A DNA stretch of 64,000 bases from positions 36,343 to 100,342 of the forward strand of contig JAJZYW010000002.1 in the NCBI GenBank assembly GCA_021797895.1. Reading direction: 5' to 3'. This DNA comes from Microcaldota archaeon. Its GTDB lineage: Archaea > Micrarchaeota > Micrarchaeia > Micrarchaeales > Micrarchaeaceae. A model generated the notes under the pieces. It did not search any database, had not been told where the DNA came from, and saw nothing but the letters and a program-made list of their open reading frames with translations. Shown here piece by piece: positions 38,478 to 48,462 of this stretch. How positions within the stretch are numbered: position 1 is the first letter of the stretch; every line of letters starts with the position of its first letter. A program made the position numbers and the translations under genes.

Positions 38478-40472
38478 TTGGGAAAAGGTCAGTACGTAGA
38501 CGACATAATGCTGCCGAACATGCTTTACATGGGCGTTGTGAGGAGCACTTACGCAAGGGCCAAGCTGATCAAGGTTAGCGGCAAGGATATAATAGACGGG
38601 AACGAGCTCAAGGCGCTCAGGGCATCGGTAGGCGAGGGTGCTGCAACGGCGTCAAACCTGGATCTTATGGAGCCCATACTTGCAAGAGATATGGTGTACT
38701 ACGTAGGGCAGCCAGTCGCTGCGGTGTTTTCCGGCGACAGGTATTCGGCGGAAGACAGGATAGCTGATGTCGAGGTGGAGTACGAGCCGCTGAAAGCTTT
38801 CAACACCGTTAAAGCTGCAATGGAAGGGAAGCCGATACATCCGGGTACAAGCTCGAATGTCCTTCGCGAGACAGTTGTTGGCAACGCTTTCGATGATCCA
38901 AAAGCTGATGTAGTAGTTGAGGACGAGCTGACAAACGAGAGGATAATGCCGAATCCGATAGAAACGCGCGGCATAATAGCTGACTATGATGGAAAAAGGC
39001 TTACAATATACATATCGACACAGTCGGTGCACAGCATAAAGAGGGGCATATGCAGCAGCCTGAAGCTGAATCCTGACGACGTGCACGTAATTCAAGCTGA
39101 TACAGGCGGAGGATTCGGCTCCAAGGGAGGGCTCTATCCAGAATATGTTATAGCGGCTTATGCTGCTATGAAGTTCAAACGCCCTGTGAAGTGGATTGAG
39201 ACTAGAAGAGAACACCTTCTTGCAACAAACGCCGGGAGAGGGGTGCACGGCAGGATGAAGCTCTTCGCGGACAGGTCTGGAAAGCTCCTTGCGCTCAGGG
39301 GCGAGATAACAGTAGATTCCGGGGCTTTCGGAGGAGGGATGGCGGAGTTTACCGCATCATACATAGCAATGCAGGTAACCGGGCCTTACATGATAGAGAA
39401 GGCGAGCATAACCGCCAGGTCTGTGATGACGAACAAGCCGGTGCAGGGCCCGTACAGAGGAGCTGGAAGGCCTGAAGCCGCATTCATGATGGAGCGCATG
39501 ATGGACATGCTCGCTGACAGGCTGAAGATTGATCCAGTCAAGCTGAGGCTTCTTAACATGTCGGACAAGCCGTTCAAGTCGCCCCTTGGCCTTGAGATAG
39601 ATGCGGCAAAACCTTTCTTCGAAAAGGCGGTGCAGGAGCTAGACTACGAGCGCCTCAAGGGCGACAAGGCGGGCATAGGATTCTTCGTTCTGGTGCCAGC
39701 GCTAGCTCCTGGAGAGACTGCGCGCATACGGATAAACAGCGGCAAGGTTGACGTCTGGCTCGGAGGAAACGCGCACGGGCAGGGGCACGAGGTCTTTGTA
39801 AGGAAGCTTATACGCGAGGAGCTTGGCATACCTGAGGAGCTGGTTACTCTGAACAAGGGAGATACGGACATGCTGCAGTCGGGCATAGGCTCGTGGGGCA
39901 GCAGGTCGGCGATAGCAGGAGGCGCAGCAGTGGTAAGCGCCGCGCGGAAGCTTAAGAAGGATTTCGAGGCGAAGCACGGGAAGTTTTCGACAACTGAACT
40001 GCTCAACGGAACATACGATTCATTCGTGTTCGAGAAGCAGGAGGGGCAGCTGAATTCGTTCGGAGCCAACATAGCGACAGCCTCGATAGACAGGTATGGG
40101 GTTGTAAAGGTCAGGGAGTGCATTGCATACTACGACCTTGGGAGGATGCTCAACCCGCCAATGGTAAGGGGCCAGATAATTGGGGGCATGGCTCAGGGCA
40201 TAGGGCAGACGCTTTACGAGGAATTGGTGCACAGCGACGACGGGCAGCTCCTTACCGCAAGCATATCAGATGCGGGTGTGCCAATTGCAGAAAACATGCC
40301 AGAGTTCATCGTTAAGGTTGCGGAAAACGGCTCACGCCTGCCGCACGGCGCAAAGGGTTTGGGAGAAGCTCCCACCATAGGTGTTCCTCTTGCGCTTTGC
40401 AGGGCGATAGAGCTGGTATCCGGGAAAAGGATAAGGTTGACTCCTGTGAAACAGGAGTATCTATCCGATTAG
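38478..40472 (+). CDS. Molybdenum hydroxylase molybdopterin-binding large subunit (CoxL-type)
   Basis: 'GGGFGSKGG', 'GPYRGAGRPEA', 'GAKGLGEAPTIG'; start codon uncertain. Confidence 0.92.
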   Translation: MGKGQYVDDIMLPNMLYMGVVRSTYARAKLIKVSGKDIIDGNELKALRASVGEGAATASNLDLMEPILARDMVYYVGQPVAAVFSGDRYSAEDRIADVEVEYEPLKAFNTVKAAMEGKPIHPGTSSNVLRETVVGNAFDDPKADVVVEDELTNERIMPNPIETRGIIADYDGKRLTIYISTQSVHSIKRGICSSLKLNPDDVHVIQADTGGGFGSKGGLYPEYVIAAYAAMKFKRPVKWIETRREHLLATNAGRGVHGRMKLFADRSGKLLALRGEITVDSGAFGGGMAEFTASYIAMQVTGPYMIEKASITARSVMTNKPVQGPYRGAGRPEAAFMMERMMDMLADRLKIDPVKLRLLNMSDKPFKSPLGLEIDAAKPFFEKAVQELDYERLKGDKAGIGFFVLVPALAPGETARIRINSGKVDVWLGGNAHGQGHEVFVRKLIREELGIPEELVTLNKGDTDMLQSGIGSWGSRSAIAGGAAVVSAARKLKKDFEAKHGKFSTTELLNGTYDSFVFEKQEGQLNSFGANIATASIDRYGVVKVRECIAYYDLGRMLNPPMVRGQIIGGMAQGIGQTLYEELVHSDDGQLLTASISDAGVPIAENMPEFIVKVAENGSRLPHGAKGLGEAPTIGVPLALCRAIELVSGKRIRLTPVKQEYLSD

Positions 40473-40489
40473 CTGCTTGGCATTTTGCT

Positions 40490-40930
40490 TCAGTCCTGCT
40501 CGCAGGCTTTCTTGAAAGCGGCAACCAGGTCATTCACATATTTGTCTGAGGCGCGCTGCAGCATCCTTGAGCCCACAGTCGCTGCCAGTCCTCCTATGTT
40601 TATCGAAACACTCCATTTGACCTTTGTAGATTCTCCTGCTTCTTCCAGCGAGAAGAGCGCATCGAAATTCATCGAGCTTCCAGCTCCGGATCCCTTACCA
40701 AACATCCTGAGCTCCTTTCCTGGCGATTTCTCCTCAACGCCTATCTCTGTGTTGAACTTTCCTTTGATGAAAGACATCCCTACCTCTACATCAGCCCTGA
40801 TTTTACCGTCCTGCGCCTTCTCGTATTTCAAGACTCCGGGTATTGATTTAGCCAGAGATTCTATGTCCTTAAGTTTTGCATAGACTGCAGCGGCGCCGGA
40901 ATTGACATCGAATTCGCCCGACATTTCCAT
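40490..40930 (-). CDS. CoxG-like SRPBCC protein
   Basis: MEMSGEFDVNSGAAAVYAKLKDIESLAKSIPGVL...; typical CoxG opening; next to CoxMSL. Confidence 0.85.
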   Translation of the reverse strand: MEMSGEFDVNSGAAAVYAKLKDIESLAKSIPGVLKYEKAQDGKIRADVEVGMSFIKGKFNTEIGVEEKSPGKELRMFGKGSGAGSSMNFDALFSLEEAGESTKVKWSVSINIGGLAATVGSRMLQRASDKYVNDLVAAFKKACEQD

Positions 40931-40962
40931 CCTATCACATGCATGTTTGAAACTGAAAATAA

Positions 40963-41616
40963 TTAAAGCCTGGCTATCCTTATGTCTTCGGTTCCAAGCC
41001 TTTTCCCATTGTAATCAAGCACGACATAGCCCATTGAATCCTTCCTTCCATAAAGTATCTTCCTGCTATGGAGAGTGCCGCAAACTACCCCATTCCCCAA
41101 TACGCCAAGGTAATGCAGATGCCCTATGAAAAGTATCGTATCGCTGCTTAGCCTAAACCTTCGCCTTACGAGCCACAGCAGCAGGGCTGGCATTAGCTTT
41201 CTGCTGAGCTTTACAGCAACCTTTCCCGCATAGTAACCCATCTTTTCCTTGAGAAATGAGTCTTCCAGATTGCCGTGGAAGAATAACATGTTGCCGGTCC
41301 TGTATGTTATAGGGTCTTTGTTTGCTACGCCTAGCTCTTTAATGAAAGTTGCAAGTTCGGAGTTTATGCTGTAGTCTGGGTTTCTGCCATCGTTATCCCC
41401 GAGGAGTATGACGCTTTTTGAAAGTGGAAATAACTTCCTGTATGAGCGTACAAACTCCTTGTAAAGGTCAATAACTTTTCTCCCGCTCCCGGAATTGTCT
41501 ATTACGTCCCCAAGCAGCACCACAGTATCTGGCTTCTCCCTTTTTATTATATTAGGAAGCAGTTCGCTCCGTGGGGTAGGGTAGTGCAGATCGCTGACCA
41601 CCAGGATTTTAGGCAT
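40963..41616 (-). CDS. Calcineurin-like metallophosphoesterase
   Basis: 'ILVVSDLHYP', 'LLGDVID', 'LLGDND', 'FFHGN', 'FIGHLH' motifs. Confidence 0.88.
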   Translation of the reverse strand: MPKILVVSDLHYPTPRSELLPNIIKREKPDTVVLLGDVIDNSGSGRKVIDLYKEFVRSYRKLFPLSKSVILLGDNDGRNPDYSINSELATFIKELGVANKDPITYRTGNMLFFHGNLEDSFLKEKMGYYAGKVAVKLSRKLMPALLLWLVRRRFRLSSDTILFIGHLHYLGVLGNGVVCGTLHSRKILYGRKDSMGYVVLDYNGKRLGTEDIRIARL

Positions 41617-41658
41617 GCTTCAGAAATGCTCAGAAGTATAAAAAATGTTTTGTTTTAG

Positions 41659-43341
41659 TCAACTGTTGAACTGAGCAACTGTCTCTATCCTTGCGCCCTG
41701 GCTCTGCAGGCCGTAGCTCTTGACCTTGTCTATGTCAACGCCTGCCTTTCTTGCTAGGCGCTCCACCAGGTGCATCATCGCCCAGCCGCCCAGGGCTATT
41801 GTGGAGGATATGCCTAACTTCACAACTGGATTGCCCTTGCTCTCCCGCTTAGCGTTGCGCAGCGCCATCTTGTACAGGTGCCTGTAGCTTGCGTAATACA
41901 TCGCGAACTGCGATTCGGTGAGCATGCCGGAGTTAAATCCCCTGCTCTTTATCAGTCCTAGAGGGACGTTCTGCATTGGAGTAACTGTGAACTCCAGCGG
42001 CCTTCCATCGATGTATGAGTTGCTCATCTTGTTTATCAGAGCGACCGTATCCCAGTTGTCTTCAGGTGTCTCGTCCCTCTGCCCTGCCTGTATTGTGAAC
42101 GCAGGCCTCCAGTAATATTTGTTCATGTTTCTGGTCCCGCGCCATACAATCTCGCTCCAGCTGCCGTCCGGACCCACATGCAGCGGCAGCGTCTTGTTAG
42201 GCATGTGCTTGCTCGCAAGCTCGTCGCTTCCAGTCTCGACGCCTACCTGGACCCCTATCCAGTTGTTCGGCCCAGCCTTCATTATGCTTGAAAGCTTCTC
42301 CATCAGCTCTGGGTATGCAGCTGCAGGCGATATCCTTGCATGCGTGGGATTTGTGCGCCTTATCCCTGGGACCGACATCACTGTAGTTACCAGGTCGACG
42401 AGTGCATCAACGTTAGGCTCGAACTTCGGCGATGTGTGCCTAAAGCCGAAAAATTCGTCAGTATGAAGCCATGCGTTGTCAAATCCCCCCTGCCTGTTTA
42501 CCTCTATCTCCTTCCTTATCATTTCATCCGTATAGTATCTCAGCGGACGCAGCGTGACCTCGCAGAAATCGCAGCCTATCCCGCAGCCCCTCATTATTTC
42601 CACCATGCCTGAATGTGCCGGACCCTGTATGAGAGGAATCTTGTCCAGAGGGACATACGTGCCAATCTTGCTGTTCTTAGAGATGAATTTGGGATTCTTG
42701 ACATAGTTCCTGTGGAAATCGTCATCCATCGTTACGAAGCCCTGGAAGAACTCGTTCGCGTCTATGCTGTCTGAGCTTATCTGCTCGAACAGGTCGTTGA
42801 TTACATCCTCCGATTCACCCTGGAAGGCATAGTCTATGTTTGATATCTCAAGCTCTTCAGGATGAATGGTGAACTCCCAGACCCCCGGACCGCCTACAAC
42901 GAGCTTAGCTTTCTTCCCCCTCCTTGCAGCGTTGATTTTTGCCATTAGTGAGCGCCATTCCATCGTCACCCATGCGCCCTTGTCTGCGCCCATTAGCGCG
43001 AAGTAGGACATGGTAAGCGGGCCAAGCCCAAGCGGGTCCATCGTATTTACTGCTATTATTTCTGTGTCGTCTTTTATCAAACTGGAGAGATAATCCTCAT
43101 GGGCGACAACTACATCTTCACGCGTATGCTTCTGCAGCAGCGCTGCTTCTAGCTTCCTCAACGAGTAGGTCGTTATTGTTGACCTGCCCTCCGAATCTGC
43201 CGCGTATAGAGGCCCCTTGAGGAAATGGTATACAGAGCCCGGCATGACGTGCACCGGCGCGCTCGGAAGGAATTCTAGAAGCGGGAAATTCCTGTAAGCC
43301 GCGCTCAGACTTGAATCGGATACCAATACATATTTAGCCAT
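41659..43341 (-). CDS. Radical SAM protein with B12-binding-like N-terminal region
   Basis: 'EIMRGCGIGCDFCEVTLRPLR' CxxxCxxC motif; 'KLVVGGPGVWEF' upstream region. Confidence 0.85.
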   Translation of the reverse strand: MAKYVLVSDSSLSAAYRNFPLLEFLPSAPVHVMPGSVYHFLKGPLYAADSEGRSTITTYSLRKLEAALLQKHTREDVVVAHEDYLSSLIKDDTEIIAVNTMDPLGLGPLTMSYFALMGADKGAWVTMEWRSLMAKINAARRGKKAKLVVGGPGVWEFTIHPEELEISNIDYAFQGESEDVINDLFEQISSDSIDANEFFQGFVTMDDDFHRNYVKNPKFISKNSKIGTYVPLDKIPLIQGPAHSGMVEIMRGCGIGCDFCEVTLRPLRYYTDEMIRKEIEVNRQGGFDNAWLHTDEFFGFRHTSPKFEPNVDALVDLVTTVMSVPGIRRTNPTHARISPAAAYPELMEKLSSIMKAGPNNWIGVQVGVETGSDELASKHMPNKTLPLHVGPDGSWSEIVWRGTRNMNKYYWRPAFTIQAGQRDETPEDNWDTVALINKMSNSYIDGRPLEFTVTPMQNVPLGLIKSRGFNSGMLTESQFAMYYASYRHLYKMALRNAKRESKGNPVVKLGISSTIALGGWAMMHLVERLARKAGVDIDKVKSYGLQSQGARIETVAQFNS

Positions 43342-43479
43342 TGTATCGCTGTGAAATACAATATAATTAGTACGATATAAATTCGGTTCTCAATCCTTTT
43401 AAAATTTGCGTTTTAATAAGTATAAATAGGTAAATTTGTTGCACCGCAAACGCGCGGAGCCCGTAGTGATTCCATATCA

Positions 43480-43992
43480 GTGATAACAGGGAGCGGGATA
43501 AAGAGGCTAATGAAGGATGGGCAATTGGTGATAAGCCCGTTCAGCCAGTCGCAGATAGGGGCAGGTTCGATAGATCTTCATTTAGGGAAGGAGTTCAGGG
43601 TTTTCAAGCCAAGCAATAACACGATAGAGGTTGGAGACTCGCCTGATTACAAGAGCATAAGCAGGCTGGTGAAGCTCAAAAAGGGCGGCGAGATTGCGAT
43701 AGAGCCGGGAGAATTCCTTAACGGGATAACGGAGGAGAGGATAAAGCTTCCTGCAGGATATTCAGGGAGAATAGAGGGAAGGTCGAGATTCGCGAGGATA
43801 GGCCTCCTTGTGCATGTGAGCAGCGGCTTCGTCCAGCCTGGCACAGATGGAAAGATAGTCCTGGAGATAGTAAACCTCTCGCCATTCAGGATGAAGCTAA
43901 AATGCGGAACGCAGATATGCCAGCTGATAATAGAAGAAGCGAAGGGCGGAGACACTTACAAGGGCAGGTATTACGGCCAGAAGAACCCGTGA
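43480..43992 (+). CDS. dcd: dCTP deaminase/dUTPase family
   Basis: 'IGAGSIDLHLGKEFRVF', 'GRIEGRSRFARIGLLVHVSSGFVQPGTDGKIVLEI'; GTG start. Confidence 0.9.
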   Translation: MITGSGIKRLMKDGQLVISPFSQSQIGAGSIDLHLGKEFRVFKPSNNTIEVGDSPDYKSISRLVKLKKGGEIAIEPGEFLNGITEERIKLPAGYSGRIEGRSRFARIGLLVHVSSGFVQPGTDGKIVLEIVNLSPFRMKLKCGTQICQLIIEEAKGGDTYKGRYYGQKNP

Positions 43993-44029
43993 TTGCTCGG
44001 TTTATATGATGGGATTTTTGAAAGAAAAA

Positions 44030-44101
44030 TGGGCCCGAGGAGAATTGAACTCCTGGTCTCCCGCGTGTGAAGCGGACGTCTTGCCACTCGACTACGAGCC
44101 C
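44030..44101 (-). tRNA. tRNA-Val (CAC)
   Basis: Reverse complement GGGCTCG...TCCGC-TTCACAC-GCGGG...CAGGAGTTCAATTCTCCT..CGGGCCC; anticodon CAC. Confidence 0.88.
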
Positions 44102-44154
44102 AAAAGCAGCGCTTTAATATATGCTACAGAATCATATTTATTTGTAGTGATTGG

Positions 44155-44697
44155 TTGTCAAAATTTTATACTGGAATTGGAGACAGCGGCGATACATTCG
44201 TCGGCAAGAAAAAGGTGTCCAAATCCGACAGCTACACCCGCGCGGTTAACGAGCTGGACAAGCTGAACAGCTATTTGGGAGTCATACTATCAAAGGGTGT
44301 AGAGGACAGCATAGGATCAATTCTGTCGAAGGTGCAGGACGACCTTTTCGTGGCTGGGGCGCAGGTCGCATCTGCGCTTGACCCGATGTACGCGCCCAAG
44401 AGGAAACTCTCAGACAGCGACGTCAAGGCTTTTGAGGAGGAGATAGGAAGCTACGGCGCCAAGCTTCCCGAACTTAAGAATTTCGTGCTGCCCGGAGGCT
44501 CTGAGATTGGTGCAATGCTGCATTATGCGCGCTCTCTTGCCAGGAGCGCTGAAATAGCGGTAGTAGAGGCGTCTAAGGATTACAGCCTGGACAATGAGAT
44601 AGTGAGGTACCTGAACAGGCTTTCATCCCTGCTTTTCGTCATGGCGCTCTATTCCAACATGAAATCGGGAAAGAAGGAGTCCAATCCAAAGTATTGA
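44155..44697 (+). CDS. Cob(I)alamin adenosyltransferase, PduO type
   Basis: 'YTGIGDSGDTFVG..VSKSDSYTRAVNELDKLNSYLG' and 'FVLPGGSEIGAMLHYARSLARSAE'; TTG start. Confidence 0.9.
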   Translation: MSKFYTGIGDSGDTFVGKKKVSKSDSYTRAVNELDKLNSYLGVILSKGVEDSIGSILSKVQDDLFVAGAQVASALDPMYAPKRKLSDSDVKAFEEEIGSYGAKLPELKNFVLPGGSEIGAMLHYARSLARSAEIAVVEASKDYSLDNEIVRYLNRLSSLLFVMALYSNMKSGKKESNPKY

Positions 44698-45180
44698 TCA
44701 CTTTGAGAGATTGAAATACTCCCTGAACTTCTTTGTCGTTTCTAGCCTCTTCGACCTGCCGACCTTCGTGGAGCGTATGAAATCCTTCTCGGAGAGCTCC
44801 TTGACGTGGTCGTAAACACCGCTGCCGAAGACGCGCACCACTGCGCTCTGAAGTATGGGCTCATTCCTGCTTATGTATGCGAGCACGCGCAGCGAACCCC
44901 TTGTTATGTCGGGAGAGCCGGCAAGCCCGCTGACCTTGCTTGCATAGGGCTCCCTGACTGAAAGCATGTAAGTGTCAGCTACCTTCTCGACTGCGAGCGC
45001 GCCTCCGGACTTGGAGTACTCCTCAGCCAGCGCGGTTATCATGCTCCTGACCGAGCCTACGGAGCTGACGCCTATCGCAGATGCAATCTCCTCTGCGCTC
45101 ATCGCCTTCCCTGATACGAACAGCACAGCCGCTATGAGGTTCCTGTACTCCCTTGCATTGTCGTCAGCCACTTGCCCCAC
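44698..45180 (-). CDS. scpB: Segregation and condensation protein ScpB
   Basis: 160 aa, 'LIAAVLFVSGKAMSAEEIASAIG...'; downstream of ScpA with overlap. Confidence 0.88.
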   Translation of the reverse strand: MGQVADDNAREYRNLIAAVLFVSGKAMSAEEIASAIGVSSVGSVRSMITALAEEYSKSGGALAVEKVADTYMLSVREPYASKVSGLAGSPDITRGSLRVLAYISRNEPILQSAVVRVFGSGVYDHVKELSEKDFIRSTKVGRSKRLETTKKFREYFNLSK

Positions 45181-45880
45181 CAGGAACCTTTATGAATATG
45201 TCGCCGAAGAACTCCTCCTGGAGTATGCCGAGCCTGCCTTTCGACACCAGGAACAGCACAGGTATGAAAAAGTCGAACAGCATCTCCTGGGTGCTGCCGT
45301 ATAGCCTGGAGAGGGTGCTGAACAGCACTATGCCCTCCCTGTCCGCGTTCTTCGATACGAGGTCAAACGTGCGCTCCATCTTCTGGTCTATATCCTCCTT
45401 TGGAAGCTCCAGGTGGAACTGCGCAGGGGGTTCGCGCTCCCTTGTGCTCCTCTTCTCGATCTTCATAGCCTCGTCAAGCGCCTCCATGAGCTCGTCAAGC
45501 GTGACCTTCCTTTGGGGCTGCATCCTCGCCCTTGACACCAGCCCCGGAACATCGACAGGCAGCCTGCGCTGCCCGGCTTCCGGCTCTGGTTCGGGCTCTT
45601 CCTCGACCGAAAATATCTGGAAGCGGTCGCTCTTCATCTTGAGAAGTATCGATGCAGCGAGCGCGAAGTTTGCCGGCATCCTCAGGTCCATGAGCTTTAT
45701 GCTCTTTACGACCGACATGTAACCCTCGACAAGCTTCGCTATGTCTATGTCCCACGGGTCTATCTGGTTGCTCTCCACCAGGCTTATCAGGAGCTCCCTC
45801 CATGTCGCCTCGGACACGAGCTTCTGAAGGTCGAAAGCGCTGCTGCTTGCAACGCCTGGGTTCGCTGTCTCGGTCGCCAT
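45164..45880 (-). CDS. scpA: Segregation and condensation protein ScpA
   Basis: 'LLISLVESNQIDPWDIDIAKLVEGYMSVVKSIKLMDLRMPANFALAASILLKMKSDRF' typical kleisin N-terminus. Confidence 0.9.
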   Translation of the reverse strand: MATETANPGVASSSAFDLQKLVSEATWRELLISLVESNQIDPWDIDIAKLVEGYMSVVKSIKLMDLRMPANFALAASILLKMKSDRFQIFSVEEEPEPEPEAGQRRLPVDVPGLVSRARMQPQRKVTLDELMEALDEAMKIEKRSTREREPPAQFHLELPKEDIDQKMERTFDLVSKNADREGIVLFSTLSRLYGSTQEMLFDFFIPVLFLVSKGRLGILQEEFFGDIFIKVPGGASG

Positions 45881-45945
45881 CCGAATATACCAATATTCTT
45901 TGCCTAAGAAAGTATTTATTCCTTAATTATGCTTATACATTGAAG

Positions 45946-46953
45946 GTGGCTAGATTGGCATCGCAGTACGGGCTCCTGGGCAGGATGTACCTTACAATAT
46001 TCCTCATATTCGCAGTAGGCTTCGCCATAATATACGCTGTGATGGCGGCATTCGGCGCGGGAGCGTATCTCATACTCATAATAGCTGTGCTTTTCTTCAT
46101 GCTGCAGTGGTACGCCTCGCCCAAGATGATAGCAGCCGCATCAAGGATAAGGTACATAGGCAAGGATGAGTACCCAAGGCTTCACGTTCTGGTAGAGGCG
46201 CTTGCAAAGCAGGCGCATGTGCCTTCTCCACGCATAGCCATAGCCCCATCAAAGGAGCCTAACGCGTTCGTCTTCGGAAGGACCAGGAAGGATTCGACGC
46301 TGGTGATACACGAGGGGCTTCTCCCGCTGCTAAACGGCGACGAGCTCAAAGCCGTGCTTGCCCATGAGATAGGCCACATAAGGCACGGGGATGTATCTAC
46401 CATGACATTCGTGTCGTTCATACCTGTCGTCGCATACATTGTGGCGCAGCAGCTTTTCTGGAGCAGCTTCATAGGCGCGGGAAACAGCAACAGCGACGCA
46501 TACTTCATAATAATAGGAATGTTCGCATTCCTGGCGTACTTCATCAGCAACCTGCTTATGCTCGCGCTCTCAAGGGCGAGGGAGTCCTACGCTGACGAAT
46601 ACTCCGCTGAGTCTACAGGCAAGCCCGAGGACCTCGCCAGGTCCCTCGTCAAGATAACATCGTCAAATTCGTCAGTTGCAAACGCCTCCCCCAACTCAAC
46701 CATAGCGAGGTCATTCTACATAGTGGACTTCTTCACCGTGGATAGGGACATAAGGGAGATGAGGGCGCACAGGAAGGACATAGAGAAGTTCCTGACAGGA
46801 GTGGATGTTGATGCGCTGCTCGACCAGGCGAAGCCGAGGCGCGACAGCATGTGGGGCATGCTCAACGCGATAACCATGACGCACCCTCCGGTGTACAGGA
46901 GGGTGCTCGACCTTTTCAGGCTGCAGAACAGCGGAAAGGTGCTTATGGACTAA
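45946..46953 (+). CDS. htpX: HtpX-like M48 membrane metallopeptidase
   Basis: 'AVLAHEIGHIRHGD' motif, 'ALSRARESYADEYSAE'; start likely GTG 45946 rather than 45802. Confidence 0.92.
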   Translation: MARLASQYGLLGRMYLTIFLIFAVGFAIIYAVMAAFGAGAYLILIIAVLFFMLQWYASPKMIAAASRIRYIGKDEYPRLHVLVEALAKQAHVPSPRIAIAPSKEPNAFVFGRTRKDSTLVIHEGLLPLLNGDELKAVLAHEIGHIRHGDVSTMTFVSFIPVVAYIVAQQLFWSSFIGAGNSNSDAYFIIIGMFAFLAYFISNLLMLALSRARESYADEYSAESTGKPEDLARSLVKITSSNSSVANASPNSTIARSFYIVDFFTVDRDIREMRAHRKDIEKFLTGVDVDALLDQAKPRRDSMWGMLNAITMTHPPVYRRVLDLFRLQNSGKVLMD

Positions 46954-46956
46954 AGA

Positions 46957-47949
46957 TTATAGGACAATGAAGTCGGTCACGACCTCTATGTCCCCAGCAG
47001 AATAATCCCTGACCTTCCTCTGGAATACGATTTTTGATTTTGCCCTTGCTTTTGACGCTGCGCGTTCTATCGCCTCGCGAGCATCGGCGAAGGCGCTCTC
47101 CCTCTTTCCGAAGGAGTAGACGTGCACGGTTGCGCCTTTCTTTGCAGCTGCGAACGCAGCACCAAGAAAGCTCAGCGCATCCTTTGGAAGAGGCATGACT
47201 ATCCTGTCAGCATAGCCCTTATACTTTACTGCGGCGGAAGCGGCATCGCCCTCAACTGCGGCGACATTGGTAAGCTTGTTCAGCGCTATGTTGCGGCGCA
47301 GGTACCTGCATGCCGCCGCGTTAAGCTCTATCGCAACGACGTTCGATCTCTTATGGTGCCTGGCTATCTCTATCGCGAAAGGCCCCACGCCTGCAAACAT
47401 CACGATGACATTCTCGCCGTCCTTCGCCAGCGAGCTTATGCGCGAGCGCTCGAACGAGAGCTTGCCTGAGAAGAAAGTCTTCCTTATGTCAAATATGAAC
47501 CTGCAGCCGTTCTCGGTGTAATCAGCCATGAAGGTCCTTTCGCCCAGGACGTGGCTGAAGCTGCGAAGCCTGTACTCCCCCCTGACTGCGCCTGCCTTTG
47601 ACACTACTGTCCTTATCGACTTGCTGGCTGCCAGTATGCTTTCTGCTGCAGACTTCTTGTCCTCTATGCTGCCGTCTATTATCGCTATGTTGCCAAGAGC
47701 TTCGTACCCGCTTTTTGGCGCTCCGGGCACCTTCAGGTGGAGCCGCTTGCCCGGACCGGGGGGCATTCTGGAAACCACCTCCGCGCCGTGCTCGACAAGA
47801 AGCTTTTTAGCTTTTTCATCCGTAGAGTCTATATTGAAATAGACATAGCTGTCGCTATGCTTCGCTGTCGTTTCCGCAAGGAGGCGGCTGGACTTGAGTA
47901 TTTTTACCGCATCGGCGGCTTTGCGCCTCGTGGTCCTTATGCCAAGCAT
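46957..47949 (-). CDS. trm5: tRNA (guanine37-N1)-methyltransferase, Trm5-like
   Basis: 'VMFAGVGPFAIEIARH', 'AIELNAAACRYLRRNIALN', 'DRIVMPLPKDAL'; start ATG 47949. Confidence 0.9.
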   Translation of the reverse strand: MLGIRTTRRKAADAVKILKSSRLLAETTAKHSDSYVYFNIDSTDEKAKKLLVEHGAEVVSRMPPGPGKRLHLKVPGAPKSGYEALGNIAIIDGSIEDKKSAAESILAASKSIRTVVSKAGAVRGEYRLRSFSHVLGERTFMADYTENGCRFIFDIRKTFFSGKLSFERSRISSLAKDGENVIVMFAGVGPFAIEIARHHKRSNVVAIELNAAACRYLRRNIALNKLTNVAAVEGDAASAAVKYKGYADRIVMPLPKDALSFLGAAFAAAKKGATVHVYSFGKRESAFADAREAIERAASKARAKSKIVFQRKVRDYSAGDIEVVTDFIVL

Positions 47950-47999
47950 AATAAGGCTTTGCCAATAAAATATTATAAATCGGTTGCAAGGGGGTTTTT

Positions 48000-48446
48000 G
48001 TGTACTTTGTAGTAAAGGTGACATCAGGGCAGGAGAAGATCGCTGCCAACATGCTGCAGAACAAGGCGTCCAAGGGAGACTCCTCCATATCATCCATAAT
48101 AGTCGTAAACGGGATGCGCGGCTACATAATAGTAGAGGCTGAGGATGAGCTTGCAGTGAAGGCTTTCATAACCAAGGAGAGGAACATCAAGGGGATACTG
48201 CAGAAGCCGCTCTCAGAGGAGGAGGTGGAGAGGCTGCTCCAGACGAGAAACAAGGCGCAGGAGATAGCGAAGGGCGACACCATAGAGTTCACCACAGGAC
48301 CGTTCAAGGGCTACAAGGCAAGGGTTATGCGCCTGGACGACGTGAAGGGCGAGATCACTGTGGAGCTGATAGACGTGGTCGTGCCCATACCTATAACGAC
48401 GAAGATAGGCACTGCTCGTGTAGTGTCGAAGATGAAGGAGGAATGA
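48000..48446 (+). CDS. spt5: Transcription elongation factor Spt5 (NusG-like)
   Basis: NGN domain 'YFVVKVTSGQEKIAANML' plus KOW 'KGDTIEFTTGPFKGYKARV'. Confidence 0.93.
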   Translation: MYFVVKVTSGQEKIAANMLQNKASKGDSSISSIIVVNGMRGYIIVEAEDELAVKAFITKERNIKGILQKPLSEEEVERLLQTRNKAQEIAKGDTIEFTTGPFKGYKARVMRLDDVKGEITVELIDVVVPIPITTKIGTARVVSKMKEE

Positions 48447-48462
48447 CGATTAGGTGTTTTAA

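Noticed and set aside
40490-40930. CoxG-like gene as evidence for aerobic CO oxidation
   Set aside because: The CoxL active-site loop is GPYRGAGR, not the form I CSFR type, so CO oxidation is not supported
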